Shown one piece after another: positions 40,201 through 52,233 of a stretch of DNA of 64,000 nt. This stretch comes from Rotaria macrura. Lineage: Eukaryota; Rotifera; Eurotatoria; Philodinida; Philodinidae. Each line of letters opens with the position of its first letter. The first letter of the stretch is position 1. The position numbers were made by a program, and so were the translations under genes. The notes below the pieces were generated by a model that saw only the letters and a program-made list of their open reading frames with translations, was not told where the DNA came from and made no database searches. The stretch is from NCBI GenBank assembly GCA_900239685.1, contig OENT01000093.1:1-64000 (forward strand), given 5' to 3'.

Positions 40201-41063
40201 CAAATATTTTTCTTATTTTAAACAGCAGATCGCCATCACCTCCGATATCGTCGTATGATATGTCAAAATCTTCCTTACTTAAGTCATTAAATGTCATGGA
40301 TCGTTCATTTGTTTTCATCTGTCGTTTATGCAAATATCAAGGAAATACTATTCGCGGACTGCATATGCATTTTAAATATCATATATCAAATAATGAATCT
40401 TGTACCGATGACGATATTATTATAAAATCGACCAACAATAGTTTATCCACTCCAATTCGAACAAATCGCACATTATTGAAATGTACAATATGTTCAGCAA
40501 TGTTTGATAATGAAGAAATACTTTTAAATCATATTCTATATGTACATACAAATGAGCAAACATTCGAATGTCTCGAATGTCAATCAAAATTTAGTTCGAA
40601 ATGGAACTTGATTCGACATATGAGATTGATCCATACAAATATGAAATGTACTGATGATGATGGTGATGATAGTGATGATAATGATGATGATCAATGGCAA
40701 AATCCACAAATAAAATCAATTACATGCCCAATAGATAAAAATGATCAATCATTGAATTCCATGAATCTCATTCAAAAACTTCTTATGAAATCAATGAATA
40801 CTAATTTAATTCATAAAAAATTGTCTTGTCCCTTTTGTCATATTGAATTCAACAAAATTGATACATTACAACAACATATGACGAGTTATTGTTCATCACG
40901 GCCAACAACAGATGATATACTAAAATATATAACGAAAATTACAACGAGTGATAAATATTGTTCGTCATGTCAAATATCATTTAAACATAAGGCATCATAT
41001 GATGCACATAAAATGTATTATTGTCCTGATGTTAGTAAAGCTCACGTTAAAATATCACATTAA
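37211..41063 (+). CDS. ZFPM: Friend-of-GATA (ZFPM / u-shaped) transcriptional cofactor
   Basis: Eight exons (37211-37250, 37300-37352, 37412-37483, 37900-38008, 38043-38246, 38319-38432, 38527-39100, 40229-41063) give 666 aa. The protein starts MSRRKQRHP, the RRKQxxP motif by which FOG, SALL and BCL11 proteins recruit NuRD. Residues ~40-110 (GPFPAIIQ, NWLVHC, QLFIITTESISIGT) resemble the PR/SET-like domain of FOG. Five C2HC fingers (165-186, 235-256, 345-366, 589-610, 633-654) end in the FOG-type H-x4-C with YYC or similar. Three C2H2 fingers lie at 420-440, 474-495 and 503-524. Two PLDLS motifs (302-306, 325-329) are CtBP-binding sites. FOG proteins bind GATA factors through C2HC fingers and repress or co-activate in the nucleus. 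Exon 8 has a CAGCAG tandem acceptor that would add one Arg. One intron (38009-38042) is only 34 nt. The family call rests on the combined motifs and is strong. Confidence 0.9.
39101..40228 (+). other. Long intron 7 of the FOG gene
   Basis: This 1.13-kb intron separates the CtBP-motif exon from the last exon. Open frames inside it (39617-39928, 39952-40137) have no zinc-finger or other domain and no splice support, so they are not called. Confidence 0.7.
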
Positions 41064-42187
41064 AGATTTGTTTTCTTTTGTTTTCTATTTTTATCTGTCT
41101 GTTTCGTGGTGTTTTTACCTATAGTTTTTCCTTCGGCTTTTCATTCAAGTAATTATATTTGACAACTTGTAAAGAAAATTTTTTTTTCTAACAGTGAAAT
41201 TAAACGAGGAAGATCGTTAGTAGAAATATGAGACTTTGTGGAATTGAATTACTATTTAATTGAATATTATCATCGAACACTGCTCGTACTTATATTAGAG
41301 AAATAATTTTCTCAATGCATAATCATTTGAAAATCAGAAGTTCAACATGAACATCTGTATATAGACCTAAACTGAATAATCTTGAGATTTTTAGCTTCAA
41401 CAAGTATCTCTTTTTCGTGGTATTGAGTTTCCAAGTATACTTGATTACAGTGAACTTCTGTGGTAAACAGCTGTTTGGTTCTGTTGAAAATTTTCAGATT
41501 GTTGATTATGATTTGAGATCGAATTTCGATTTGAAACTCTTCATTTTCAGATGTAAGATTTTGTAAGATTTCTAGAAAAGTTTCTATTGACACTTTTCGA
41601 AGCTTCACAGCAATCGAACCCTAACGTTAGAGTATTAAGATAAATGAAGAATGGTATGTAACATATGTATTCGTAACAATGAAACTTACAAGAAGGTCAA
41701 CAAACTATTTAATTGTATTTTTAAAAGTTAAAATATAAAGAACGTTTTAAGAGTCAAAAATAATACAAAATCTACAATAAAAAGTTGACTTTTTACAGTA
41801 GACGTTGACTTTGGCTGCTTGAAGCAGTTAAAATTACCAAATTTATGGATGATCGGATTCATCTCAATATGACGAATCCTAGAATGATGCAAATTTTTTT
41901 GTGATAATCAATTGAAAATACAACAACGAACATTCATAGAAATCTTTGCTAGTGATCATGCATGTGTTATCGAAGAAGATAAGTTATTTTTGTAATTAAT
42001 GTTAAACTATTATCATATTCGATAGTATTCATTGCAATAGAAAAAGACGAAAGTCACATGTTGTCATCATCGATAAAAAAAATTGTAAGTACCAGCTGAT
42101 GCATTTGAGTAGACAAAAAAAACCAAACATAAATTGTTCTTTCATGAAATTAACGATCGTATTCAGTACACATTAGTCTATAAAAAG
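41064..42187. other. Intergenic between FOG and anoctamin genes
   Basis: No gene recognised. The frame of the anoctamin first exon is open only from a TAG at 42110, so either the start is ATG 42188 or an unseen 5' exon is spliced in after 42110. Confidence 0.45.
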
Positions 42188-45100
42188 ATGATCGATCTGA
42201 GAGAATCTGACGTTATGTACGGCCCCTTGAATGAAAGTGAAGAAACCGTAGCAGCTGTTAACGAATTAGCAGAAAAACATGATGATCCTGATATGCAAGT
42301 AATTATTGTTTTTATTTTCTACCCTGAAAAGAAAAAAAAGACGAATCAATATACGAATATATTTAGATGAGTGAAGCTATTTACGTACAATTATTTGATG
42401 ATTGCTATAACTGTTTCAAAGATGGCAAAACAAAAATTGGTAAAATGATTAATTTATTTCTTTTTAGTAATGCTTGATTTTCGAAAAGAAATTTTTTGTT
42501 TCATGCTCCTTCAAGATTTTATTCTTGTCTATGAAGATAAACAGCCGAGTACTGTGGAACAATTACTTGTTCCAATGCCAGTCACGGGAAATTCTGATGA
42601 AAATGATCAAATAGCTGTTGAATTAAAAAAGCAAAAAGATCGACGTCACTTGTTTAAAAAGCGGTTTCTTACTAATTTATTTAAAATGGGTCTACTAATG
42701 GAAACAGTATGTTTATATCATGAATTTATTTTTCAAACGGAAAAGTCATTTTGTTTTCGATAGGATGTTGTTGAAAGTGATCGAAGTTTTGTTCATTTCA
42801 TTAAAATTCATATACCATGGCCGTTACTTGTTAAATATGCTGAAGATTTGAATTTCCGTGCACCAATTCGAGTAAATAATTTCATCCGAAACTATTTATT
42901 ACACCAAAAAAAAGAGAGTCTCACTTCTTTTTTCTATGCCATTGTAGGCAATCAATAGTTATACTAGTAAAGTAACATTTTTGGATCGGTTACCACATTT
43001 TTTACGTCTTTCACATAATCCATTTCTATCTGAGGCACCAAAAAAATATTATGAGTTATTTACATCGGTATTTGAAATTTCAAAACAAGATCGTTTTATG
43101 GGCGATAATCATTTTCCTGTTCATTTTACAAATACACAACGAAGTTTTGCTGTAAATGAAATTTTACAAACAACACCATACGGGCGAACCGAAAAAGGTG
43201 AAATTGGTATTGATCGTTTAATACGTGAAAGAGTTTTTCAAGCTGCTTATCCATTACATGAAGGTGATTATAGATTTGATAAAACGGAATCACGTACTCC
43301 ACTCGAAGAAAATAATCCACGAAGAGTTTTATATGATATATGGGCACGTTATAGAGTGTTTTATAAATATCAACCATTAGATTTAATTCGAGAATATTTT
43401 GGAGAAGAAATCAGTCTATACTTTGCTTGGCTCGGTAAGGATCGACTTTGTTTATTAAGTCTTGTGTTCTTCTGTTTTTTTTTGTCATTCATTATTACTT
43501 GACAATCGAATCATTTATTTAGGACTTTATACAGCTTGGCTTTTACCGGCATCATTAATTGGTGTATTAGTCTTTCTTTTTGGTTTCGTTTATCTGTCTA
43601 AAAATCAACCTGCACTTGACGTTTGTACGATCGGACAGAATATAACGATGTGTCCAATATGCGATGAAGTAAGCAAGATTTTAAGATTACTTCTCTAGAA
43701 ATCATGTAGTAGATGAATGATTTTATCTAAATATATGTTCCTACAGTGTCTAGATAAAATCTTAGGAAAAAATCATTCAAAATTATCGATTGATGTTGAC
43801 TAAAGCGACAAGATTTTCTGCACTGTGAACTATTTTTTAATCGATTCTATATATAGAATAAATAGTATTGAAAAATAAAAATAAATTAAAAAGAATGATA
43901 TTCATCGTGAAAGTTTCGAAGTATCACAGATGTTAAATCATACGTTTCTGTTGGAAATCTTTGATTGTTCATAAATTGTCTTCAGGTAGAAAGATAACTG
44001 TATAAAAATAAACAGTTTCCATGTTAAACATTGAAAATTTCAGGCTATGACTATTGACACAAACTACATATATACTTCTTGACTTTATAATTATTATGTG
44101 AATATATTTTCACATAACTAACACACATGTTACATAGATAATAATTGATATTTATTATCTGTTTCTAATATGTAAGGATGCGATAAATCTACAATCGACA
44201 AAGAACTTGAATATTAACTTCATGCACAAAGTTTGTTCAAAATTCGGATGACCGTGATCGAAACTTGATTTATGTATATTTTTATATTTTTACATTGAAG
44301 ACACCCAAGTGGTAATGATTTGGTTTCTAATCGCAAACTCGTTTTTAAAATAAAACACAGATCTGATGAAATAGATTTCTTTTGATCTCGTCATACAATA
44401 TTAAAATCTTTAGGAGTTCGCTTATTATTTCGGATAGGACAACAACATTTTCAATTTATTGAACCGATAAGATTATCATGTTTCGTTTTGAGAAGACTAT
44501 ATTGTGATCAGAGTCGATGAAACTATGTCAGATTATGAATTTCACATGATTGCTACACTCCAGTGAAATATTGCATATCTCTGTTAGTCGACGATATTAA
44601 CATATAAATGTACATATTACATTATGTCTTCTTAAAAAAAAGAATACTCGAGTCATTTTTGACAGGACACCATCAGATATCCATGGACTTTACATGTTTT
44701 CTTTCAAACTAAGAAGTCTCGAAATAGTATGTACTACATTCGAAATTTATTGATCAAATGATATAATTATCTAGAATCGTATTTTTGCCCCGCTTCAATA
44801 ATAAGTACTTTTGTTTAAACTTATTTCTCTTTTCAATATCAAGTAATTAATGAGCTGTTAAAAATTTCATGGATGTCGATCAAATCTTGTTAAAAATTTT
44901 GCCAAACATTCAAACCATTCATTCTATACATAGCTATTGCAGTGAAAGTAACCTATCATGCATGTCATTTCAGTGTCCGTATTGGCAACTTTCAGACATA
45001 TGTTCATACGCACGTCTTGGTGTATTTTTCGATCATCCTGGAACTGTGTTTTATGCAATATTCATGTCTTTCTGGGGTAAGACAAGACAAGAAAAGGATA

Positions 45101-48100
45101 ACATCAGAATTGATTATTAGAATTCGTTTTCCAAATTATTCTAGCGGTTGCTTTTCTCAAACGTTGGATACAGAAAAATGCGGCAATAACGCATCGATGG
45201 GATTTGATGGAATTCGAAGAAGAAGAAGTAATGTTGTTGATTCATTAAAAAATTTATTTATTTATTTATTTATACATTGAATAAGAATCGACCTCGACCT
45301 GAATTCGTAATACGTACATCAACCATAGAAAAGAATCCTGTCACAGGGATTCCTGGGCCATATTTTCCAGCTGGTACTCGTCGAGTTCGTATTTTGTATG
45401 GTGTGACCATTCTTAGTTTCATGGTAAAGAAAGATAATCACTACATGAGATTATTCATTTTGATCTGTTTAAGATTTGCATAGTTCTCATATTCATAATA
45501 GCTATAATTATCTATCGAATAATTATTAGCATTCCATTATTTAAAAGTCAAAATTTACGGTACAAATGAAAAAACAATATGTGAACCTATTTCGATTATT
45601 TTTATTTTCAGACAATATGCACTTAGTGTTGCATCGATTAGTGGAGCTGTTATCAATTTAATTGTTATCATGGTATTAGGTCGATTGTATGAAATCATTG
45701 CTTATAAATTAACACAATGGGGTTCGATGATCTAATAATCGGAAAACGAAATTGATTTTCATAGACATTTTTCTTTTCTAGAAATGCATCGAACACAAAA
45801 TGATTTTGATAAAAATTTTACAATAAAAGTATTTATTTTTCAATTTATCAATATTTATTCATCGATTTTTTACATTGCTTTTGTCAAAGGAAAGTAAGTG
45901 TCGCATCATTTTCATTGAAATTTCAATAAAAGAAATACTCTTTAGAGCAGTCGGATATCCTGGACATTATATTAAAATCTTAAATTTACGACAAGAAGAA
46001 GTATGACATTTATATTGAATTGAAAGATATTTCATCTATCTCAATAGAGCTCCTTCTCGATTATTATCGACATACTTCCTAATTAGTAAGGGAATTCTGG
46101 ATATATTTAATAATCGAAAGAGCTTTTCTTACAGCTGAACCTCAACTGAACTATATGACATACTTATGAAAAACATTTGCTTAGTTCTCATACGAAGAAA
46201 CTAGAAAGAGTCTACGTCGATCTTTTGTTTAGCTGAGTATTTTTCAGTCTATGAAAATAAATCGGATTGTATAGCTTATTATTATCTCTATTATGAATGA
46301 AGATTACATACATTTCGAATTATTTGTATTGATGTTTGACTAGGATAATACATTTTCAAATTATTTCTACATGAAAGTCGAAAAGTGATCGATAGTTCTT
46401 ATTAATTCTAATCTAGAAATTTAACTTTTCTTTTTCTTGGTTTTTCTCACAAATGAAGATTCTGTTTCAACAAAACAAGATTCATAATGATGGATGTCAA
46501 TGAGAAAAGTGTCTTATTTGAGACTGTGACTGTAAGAAGAATCTTCTTTACACTTCAATACTACAATGAATTATACTAATCTCTATGTGTATTGCTGATT
46601 TAATTTAGACGTGTAAGAATTTCTATTCATTAAAAGAGAACATTTTTAAACAATTGAAAATTTTGTTTAGTCCTTATCTGAATTTCTGATTGAATTTGAT
46701 CTATTTTGTTTTTACTGGGCTATAGGGAGCAATGTAACAATTTAAAAATCATTTTGCTGCAATATTTTTCTTTTTCAATGAAGAAAAAATAACTTGATTA
46801 ACATTATAAGATTGCATTTTTCGTCTTCTTTAGTTTGAGTCATAAAGAAAATCAACTGTTCAAAGTTTTACCACATTAACATAGTTCTGAGTTTCTCTAG
46901 CCGATTCATTGAAAACTCATTTTTTTCAGTATGATACGAATTGTGTAATGACATTAGATAAAGTTTAAAAGAATAGAAATAATTTCTAAATATCTAGAAA
47001 AAATTTTTAGTATAATTCTATCAATATTCTACGTCGTCTTGTGCGCTGATTTTAGAATCTTAGTTGTAGTAGTATCAATGCTGTTCTTCAAATCAATACT
47101 TCTTTATTTTAACAGCTTGTGTTGTTATGCAATGTTTTCTCTAATGCCAGATATGATGAAGTTCGAGTTTTGTAGAAAATAAGATCTTTTGATAACAAAG
47201 AATTTAGTAAATTTATAATTTGTATGACTTTATCATGACCATAAACTTGTAATGGAGAGAAATTTTATATTTGTATGTTTTTTGTATGAAACATAGTTAA
47301 AACTTAGCGAATAAATGCTCGTAGCTTTTAATTCAAATTTTCACTAGATTCTACTTAAGAACGAAAAATTAGAGCATATCGTTTTCATCATTTTTGATGC
47401 TATTCTTGTTCGATCAAGTATCATACGACAACATTGTGAAAGATGATTTATCACTAGATAGACACGATGACTTGCAGAACAACACTTCATTGTTGTTGAT
47501 ATATCACAATTCTGCGTATGTACTAAAGTAGTTTTCTGTTGCTAGTGTGGTCAAGGAGGTTGTTTAATGGAATTAGCAATACAGTTAGGAATAATCATGA
47601 TAGGTAAGAGTCAATTTTGCACTATTTTAATAAGAGGAAACTTAGATTTTCTAGGTAAACAAACAATTACAAATGTGCAAGAAATTATGTGGCCGTGAGT
47701 TTCCTCTTCTACGTATAAATATATATATATATATATATATATGCATAGAAAAATTCTTGCTCTATACCAACGATGGCAAATATCAATACCAAAGAGTAAG
47801 TGTACTACCCGATGGGAAGATGATTTTCGACACAGTGAATTTGGTGGCTTATTTGAAGAATATCTTGAAATGGGTAAACAAATTCATAATAATCACTCGA
47901 TTCATGAATTTGAAGTTTAGTTTTACAATTTGGTTTTATAACAATATTTGTGGCCGCTTTTCCGATAGCTCCATTATTTGCATTGCTAAATAATTGGATT
48001 GAAATTCGTCTTGATGCAAATAAACTTGTTTGTGAAACAAGGTTGGTTGTTCATTTTTGTTTTTTGCACTTTCATTTGTGATCTTCTCGAAATTATGAAA

Positions 48101-48925
48101 ACATTTTCATGATACATAGACGTCCAATAGCTTTTCGTTCATCGAACATCGGTATTTGGTTTAATATACTTCAAATTCTTGCGTATTTAGCTATAGTAGC
48201 CAATGTAATCATCGTTTATTCAGTAGTGTTTAACGTAACAGAAGAAAACTTTCGTTATTTCTTCTAGGCTTTTCTCATTGCTTTTACATCAGAATTTTTA
48301 CCGAAAATTCTTTATCAATATACAGTCAATGGAAATTTAATTGGGTACACAAATTTCACATTAGCTCAAGCACCACCGAATACAACATCAATACAATGCA
48401 TGTATTTAGTTTGAATAATTCATTAAGCATTTGTCGATATTGATTTGTAATTAGGTACCGTGATTTTCGAAATCCTGATGGTACTTTGACAGTCTTTTTT
48501 TGGAAGTTACTTGCTCTTCGATTATTTTTTGTCATTTTATTTGAAGTAAATAATTACGTGACTAATTATTATCTTAATTCTGAATGTGACTTTCATGTTC
48601 TTAACTAGCATGTTGTTTTTGTTTTATGCCGTTTAACGGACGCTGTAATTGATAATATACCTGCATCACTTTCCATTAAAATTCGACGAGAAAAATATTT
48701 CGCTAAACGTGCTTTACAAAACTCAAGTGATTTTAATCAAGTATGATCATTTTCTTCTTTTAGCAATAATCTTTTACTATAATGAAATTTAAATCTAAAT
48801 ATGAATAGATCTTAGAAGAAATTGAAGATGAACATACATCGCGACCGAAATCGGTGAAATTTTTCCCAACATCAACATCAAAGACGACAGCTACAAGTTC
48901 GAGTGATCTACGACAAATTGAATAA
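42188..48925 (+). CDS. Anoctamin (TMEM16), Ca2+-activated channel or scramblase, ANO5/6/7-like
   Basis: Twenty-two exons (42188-42298, 42367-42439, 42516-42706, 42764-42871, 42948-43434, 43523-43668, 44974-45076, 45145-45227, 45286-45423, 45474-45559, 45612-45721, 45782-45893, 45946-46000, 47546-47603, 47655-47694, 47749-47873, 47921-48041, 48120-48204, 48268-48401, 48455-48545, 48609-48740, 48809-48925) total 2,706 nt, 901 aa. The cytoplasmic N-terminus ([10 protein letters not shown]) is followed by ten membrane segments beginning [14 protein letters not shown]. Diagnostic motifs: [51 protein letters not shown] (671-675) and [12 protein letters not shown] (697-708). Ca2+-site acidic residues Glu671, Glu674, Glu703, Asp707 and Glu630 are present; the TM6 Asn position reads Thr626. 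The end ([21 protein letters not shown]) is most like ANO7. Family members conduct Cl- or scramble phospholipids in plasma or internal membranes. Which of these this one does cannot be told from sequence. Introns 6 and 13 exceed 1.3 kb; the others are mostly 45-75 bp. Confidence 0.93.
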
Positions 48926-49237
48926 ATTATGGATGCCCATAACCCAAATGACTTTCATTCTCTTTTTATTTGTCATATTAATCGTTAGACTTTGATTCTA
49001 AAAAATATATACATTCATATACATCTAACTTGAAAATAATCATGCTATTCTGAAACTATCAAATGCGGTTTCTTTTTCTTTCTTTGTTTTCTATGTCTGA
49101 TTGAAACCACTAGCATTGATGGTTCATTAAATTGTCATTAGTGGTAAAAGAAAAAAGAAAATCGTATACATTCGAATCTATATTAGATGTAGACATCTGA
49201 GGTTTTACATGTTATTCTTTCATCGAAATAAATAATC
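48926..49237. other. Short intergenic gap, anoctamin to intermediate filament gene
   Basis: 312 bases between two plus-strand genes. The anoctamin stop codon overlaps an AATAAA (48921-48926). No other element seen. Confidence 0.5.
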
Positions 49238-50875
49238 ATGGAGAAGCGTGTACTGAAGTTTGAATTTGATGTTGGTACAAAAAGTCGTTCGGCGACAGGT
49301 ACCCATGATGATGTTGGTAAAGCCATGGAACTTGTTCAGCGTGAACGTGATCGTGATGTTAAAGAAAAGGAAGAACTTCGCTATTTAAATGATCGATTTT
49401 CACATTTTCTCAGTAATATTGAAGAATTAAAACGTATCAACGAACAATTACAAGCACAATTAAAAGATGAATTTTCTAAATGGGGAATTTTGCCACGTGA
49501 TGAAAATGAATTACGACAAATAATCAATCATATTAACAATCGAGCATCTAAACGTGCCACCGATGAAGTATGTTCACGTGCTGCTGAACAAGAATCAGCA
49601 ATACTCAATCGTGCAGCTGCTCTCTATGGAAACATTCAAGGTCTGTACAAACGGAAACAAGAAAACTTACGTAATCTTATTGATAAATTACAAGAAGAAT
49701 TAAATCGTATACTACAACGAGAACGTACAAGTGAAGAAGAAGTGTCCACCAATCGTGATGATTTATTAAAAGAAGTGAAAAAATTTCGTGAACGTTTACA
49801 AGATTGGCTTCGCATTGTAGTTGATAAACAAACATTATTAGATGATATACAATCACTACGTGAACGTATTAATTTAATAAATGCATTAAATGAAGAAGAA
49901 ATCAATGAATGGAAACGTTTGTTAGAACAATCAAAAGATGATTCGGTATCGTTTTATAGAGAGGAACTAACAAATGCTATTCGAGATATTAAACGAGACT
50001 ATTCAAAGCAAACAAAGAAATTTCAAGATGAACTTGAATATCAAATTGAAGGACAATTACGCATGGTTGAAAATCAACTTAAACAGCAACCTGGTTTTAA
50101 TGATGGTTCACAAGAAGAATCGGAAAAAAATCGTTTACTAATGGAAGAAACAAAATTACGTTCGAGCATGGAAGTATGTAAAAGAAGATAAAGCAATATT
50201 CTCATTTGTCTAATTCATTAAATATATATATATATATATGTATATTATTCTTTGTAGGAATATGATAAAGAACAAGCTCGTGTAAATGAATTAACAAAAC
50301 TACTATCAGATAAACGTCGTGTGTTACGTGATGAAGAAGGAAAATTACATGAAATCGAACGAAGAATTCGTGATAAGCAATTTCACGAAAAAGCGCTCGT
50401 CGAAAAACTTAAAAATGAATTTGATGAATTACGTGGACGATTTGAAAAAATGGCATCCGAATTACGATTTAGTATTGAGGATGAAATAAAAATTTATGCT
50501 CGATTACTTGATGAACTCACAAGAAAGTCAACATCAATCGTTACTAGCCAACATGGTAGTGCAACATCGACAACTACACATACAACAACATCGTCAACGA
50601 TTCGATCAAGTGGTATTGAAGATCATGATATTCCTTCGACATATCAACGTACACGTACTGCTAGTTCAAGCGGTGTAGTTGGAATTCCTAGTTGTGATTT
50701 AGGTGCTACAAGTTCTACATGGCCAAATTTAGGAACATCGAATTATGAAAACGTTACAGCAACAGCAACGACAACGAATTCAGATGGAGGTACCACTTGG
50801 CATCGAATGAATGATACTGATTCATATGATACAAGTTTAAATGCTCGATCTTCATCATATGGAAATCTAAATTAA
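49238..50875 (+). CDS. Intermediate filament protein, long (lamin-type) rod
   Basis: Two exons (49238-50173 and 50258-50875) give 517 aa. The short head (~42 aa) leads into coil 1A at EKEELRYLNDRFSHFL (43-58), the conserved rod-initiation motif. The rod ends at EDEIKIYARLLDELTR (386-401), matching the helix-termination motif. Rod length of about 360 residues fits the long form with the extra coil-1B heptads found in lamins and protostome cytoplasmic filaments; vertebrate cytoplasmic filaments have about 310. The ~115-residue tail is Ser/Thr-rich and shows neither an obvious lamin tail (Ig-like) domain, nor a CaaX box, nor a clear nuclear signal, so a cytoplasmic filament is more likely than a lamin. 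These proteins dimerise as coiled coils and polymerise into structural filaments, for instance in epithelia. Confidence 0.92.
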
Positions 50876-50905
50876 AATATTTCATAGACATAATCGAACT
50901 AAATG

Positions 50906-50911
50906 AATAAA
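50906..50911 (+). promoter_or_regulatory. Polyadenylation signal AATAAA
   Basis: AATAAA 30 bases beyond the TAA of the intermediate filament gene. Confidence 0.55.
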
Positions 50912-52233
50912 TATTTTACTGGAATCATCGTTCATTTGATTTGATTCGATAAGGATAGATGCACTTGAAAATTTTTTTGCTCATAATAAACTGACCTATT
51001 TCGATCAATTTTTATGCTTAAATAATCATATACAAAGATGAAAATAGATCTTTTGATATTTTGCATAAATATATATCATGACTGATGTTAAGATCACAGA
51101 TACTTATTCTAATTCCAATACACATTAATATTGATAGAATTTCGAATGCGAGTGCATATTTATTCATAAATATGATCCGTTCAACTTATACAAACTATAA
51201 GATGTTACGCATTGAATTTAATGCATACTCACTTGGTATTACTCGACTCTGATAGCTGAATTGAAGATTCATTCTTGCAACAATAGTATTCAATCCATAG
51301 AATGCAAATCCTGTGAAAAGATTTACAAGTGCTTGAGTAATCGAAGTGTAATATTCAAAAAAACATTTTTTCCATAATTCCAATTCATAGAATTCTTATA
51401 GTTTTCAAAACGTCCAAAAATAAAATATCATATTCACTTGTACGAATTTCTTTCGGTTTCTCTGACACTTTAGAAGAATGCAAAACTGCTCCGATTTCAT
51501 GAATTTCACATCATTAAAAAGAATTTTCTAAATTTGAAACTTGAAAAGTTTTGAGCAATATCTTCTTTAAAAACAAAAGCATTGCTGCTTGATATGAATG
51601 ATTGAATAAAAAGCTCTGTATGAATTATTGTTTTTGTATTTATTCACTTGATTCACTTTAACACACAAAAATCAAAAATGATTCTTTTACATACGAATTA
51701 GAATTTGATTAGTAGTTTTAGTGAGTGACGTTAATGTTGAACTACAATGACGTACTACGCCTGATACAACTCTCCTATAGATTTGGTAGGGATAGGTTCC
51801 ATAGAGATTCGTCAGAATTTTTCGAAAAAAGTATTTATATGGTTAAAAAAAAATAAAATTTTTCAAGAGACGAAACCTTGACATACTTTTAAATTAATAA
51901 ACTAAACTTTTACGACTGAGTATGATTTCTATCGTCTTCTATAATCTTCTACTGATTTTGTTCGAAAAAGAAGGCCAAATATTTAATTATACACGACGTA
52001 CGATATAATGTAAAACGTTTTGGGTATCACTGAAATGAGCATGAATAAATTTTCTTAGCGTTCTTAGATACTAATAGCTACAGGTTAAGTTATGATGTAG
52101 TTTGATATAAATACAAGTGTTATTTTAGTGTTTTTACATCAACTTATGTTTATACTAAAGAATAATCAGTAAATTAAATTAGAAGAAAACATATTTATAA
52201 ATAGTTCATTGAGAAGAAATAGAGTTTTTCATG
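50912..52233. other. Convergent intergenic region
   Basis: 1.3 kb between the 3' ends of the plus-strand filament gene and the minus-strand POLDIP3 gene. A minus-strand frame at 51195-51383 (62 codons) has no recognised similarity and is not called. Confidence 0.45.

Noticed and set aside
47796-47819. 24-nt intron in anoctamin exon 16
   Set aside because: The frame is open through it and encodes the conserved segment before EYLEM, so GTAAGT there is not a donor.
51195-51383. 62-codon minus-strand frame between filament and POLDIP3 genes
   Set aside because: No recognisable similarity and no neighbouring exon that joins in frame.
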